Below are positions 5,667 through 5,977 of a stretch of DNA of 5,977 nt, in pieces; position 1 is the first letter of the stretch, and each line of letters starts with the position of its first letter. The DNA is from Deltaproteobacteria bacterium (GTDB lineage Bacteria > Myxococcota > UBA796 > SXON01). Location of the stretch: positions 1-5,977 of the forward strand of contig CANKNP010000315.1 of the NCBI GenBank assembly GCA_947483545.1, given 5' to 3'. Below the pieces are notes generated by a model. The model saw only the letters and a list, made by a program, of their open reading frames with translations. It searched no databases and was not told the DNA's origin. The position numbers and the translations under genes were made by a program.

Positions 5667-5977
5667 TTGCGGCTGCTCCACACGATGATCCGCGTGTTCG
5701 ACCTCAACAAGAGCCTGGAGTTCTACGTCGGGCACCTGGGCATGCGACTGCTGCGGAGGGCGGATTACCCACAAGGCCGCTTCACACTCGCTTTTGTGGG
5801 GTTCGGCGAGGAGGCGGACAGCACGGTGGTGGAGCTCACCCACAACTGGGACCAGGCCACGCCGTACGTCCTCGGAGACTCCTGGGGGCACCTGGCTTTT
5901 GGGGTGCCTGACATTCAAGCCACCTGCGCCCGGCTCGCGGCGGCAGGCGTTCCGGTACCCCGGCCTCCCGGACCGAT
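5667..5977 (+). CDS. gloA: Lactoylglutathione lyase (glyoxalase I), 3' end beyond window
   Basis: GloA isomerises the glutathione-methylglyoxal hemithioacetal to S-lactoylglutathione, the first step of methylglyoxal detoxification. The visible 103 codons read RLLHTMIRVFDLNKSLEFY, then LGMRLLRRADYPQGRFTLAFVGFG, VVELTHNW and WGHLAFGV. This closely follows the short bacterial (E. coli-type) enzyme. Metal ligands visible are His5, Glu56 and His75; the fourth (a Glu near 122) lies past the window edge. The start is TTG at 5667-5669, chosen because it places RLLHTM exactly at the family N-terminus, with GGGAGGG at 5657-5663 upstream. The first in-frame ATG (5685) would delete metal ligand His5. It is probably the fourth frame of the operon that begins at 4300. 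Glutathione use is implied by the family. Confidence 0.93.
   Translation, partial: MRLLHTMIRVFDLNKSLEFYVGHLGMRLLRRADYPQGRFTLAFVGFGEEADSTVVELTHNWDQATPYVLGDSWGHLAFGVPDIQATCARLAAAGVPVPRPPGP

Noticed and set aside
5220..5918. 232-codon minus-strand open frame opposite the CoA-binding and gloA genes
   Set aside because: No recognisable domain, and both opposing genes have strong family motifs.

Overview
The window looks like a chromosomal segment of a GC-rich Gram-negative bacterium. The best guess is a deltaproteobacterium or myxobacterium-type organism: there is a lipoprotein with a VWA domain and an acidic tail of the sort common in that group, MreB, glutathione-type GloA, frequent GTG/TTG starts and strong GC bias. 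This placement is inference from gene style, not from a search. I see no mobile element, CRISPR array, tRNA or phage gene.

Layout: (1) 1 to about 101, the 3' part of a 5S rRNA, closed by a strong intrinsic terminator (110-147). This is the end of an rRNA operon that begins outside the window. (2) 215-1243 (+), a VWA-domain lipoprotein. (3) A minus-strand cluster read from about 4211 down to 1258: a zinc-ribbon/single-TM protein (4091-3612), then mreB (3549-2518), then rarA (2511-1258). A good sigma70-type promoter lies at 4218-4247 (-). rarA starts 6 nt after the mreB stop with its ribosome site on that stop, so the pair is translationally coupled. The cluster converges on the VWA gene with 14 nt between stop codons. 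(4) A plus-strand operon from about 4275 to the window end: a 15-codon leader ORF (4300-4347), a class II glutamine amidotransferase of the YafJ/EgtC/Dug3 type (4348-5235), a YccU-type CoA-binding protein (5232-5642), and a 3'-truncated gloA with a TTG start (5667 onward).

How the genes work together: the minus cluster joins cell shape (MreB), replication-fork maintenance (RarA) and an unrecognised membrane protein, without mreC or mreD beside mreB. The plus operon pairs a likely gamma-glutamyl-processing amidohydrolase with glutathione-dependent methylglyoxal detoxification, which suggests a low-molecular-weight-thiol theme (inference).

The most unusual signal is in the plus operon. The leader ORF has a strong Shine-Dalgarno and ends in TGA directly abutting the amidotransferase ATG. 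A GC-rich hairpin covers the only SD-like G-run of that gene. A second SD-covering hairpin sits at the next gene junction. Both hairpins end exactly 3 nt before the downstream ATG, which points to serial translational coupling.
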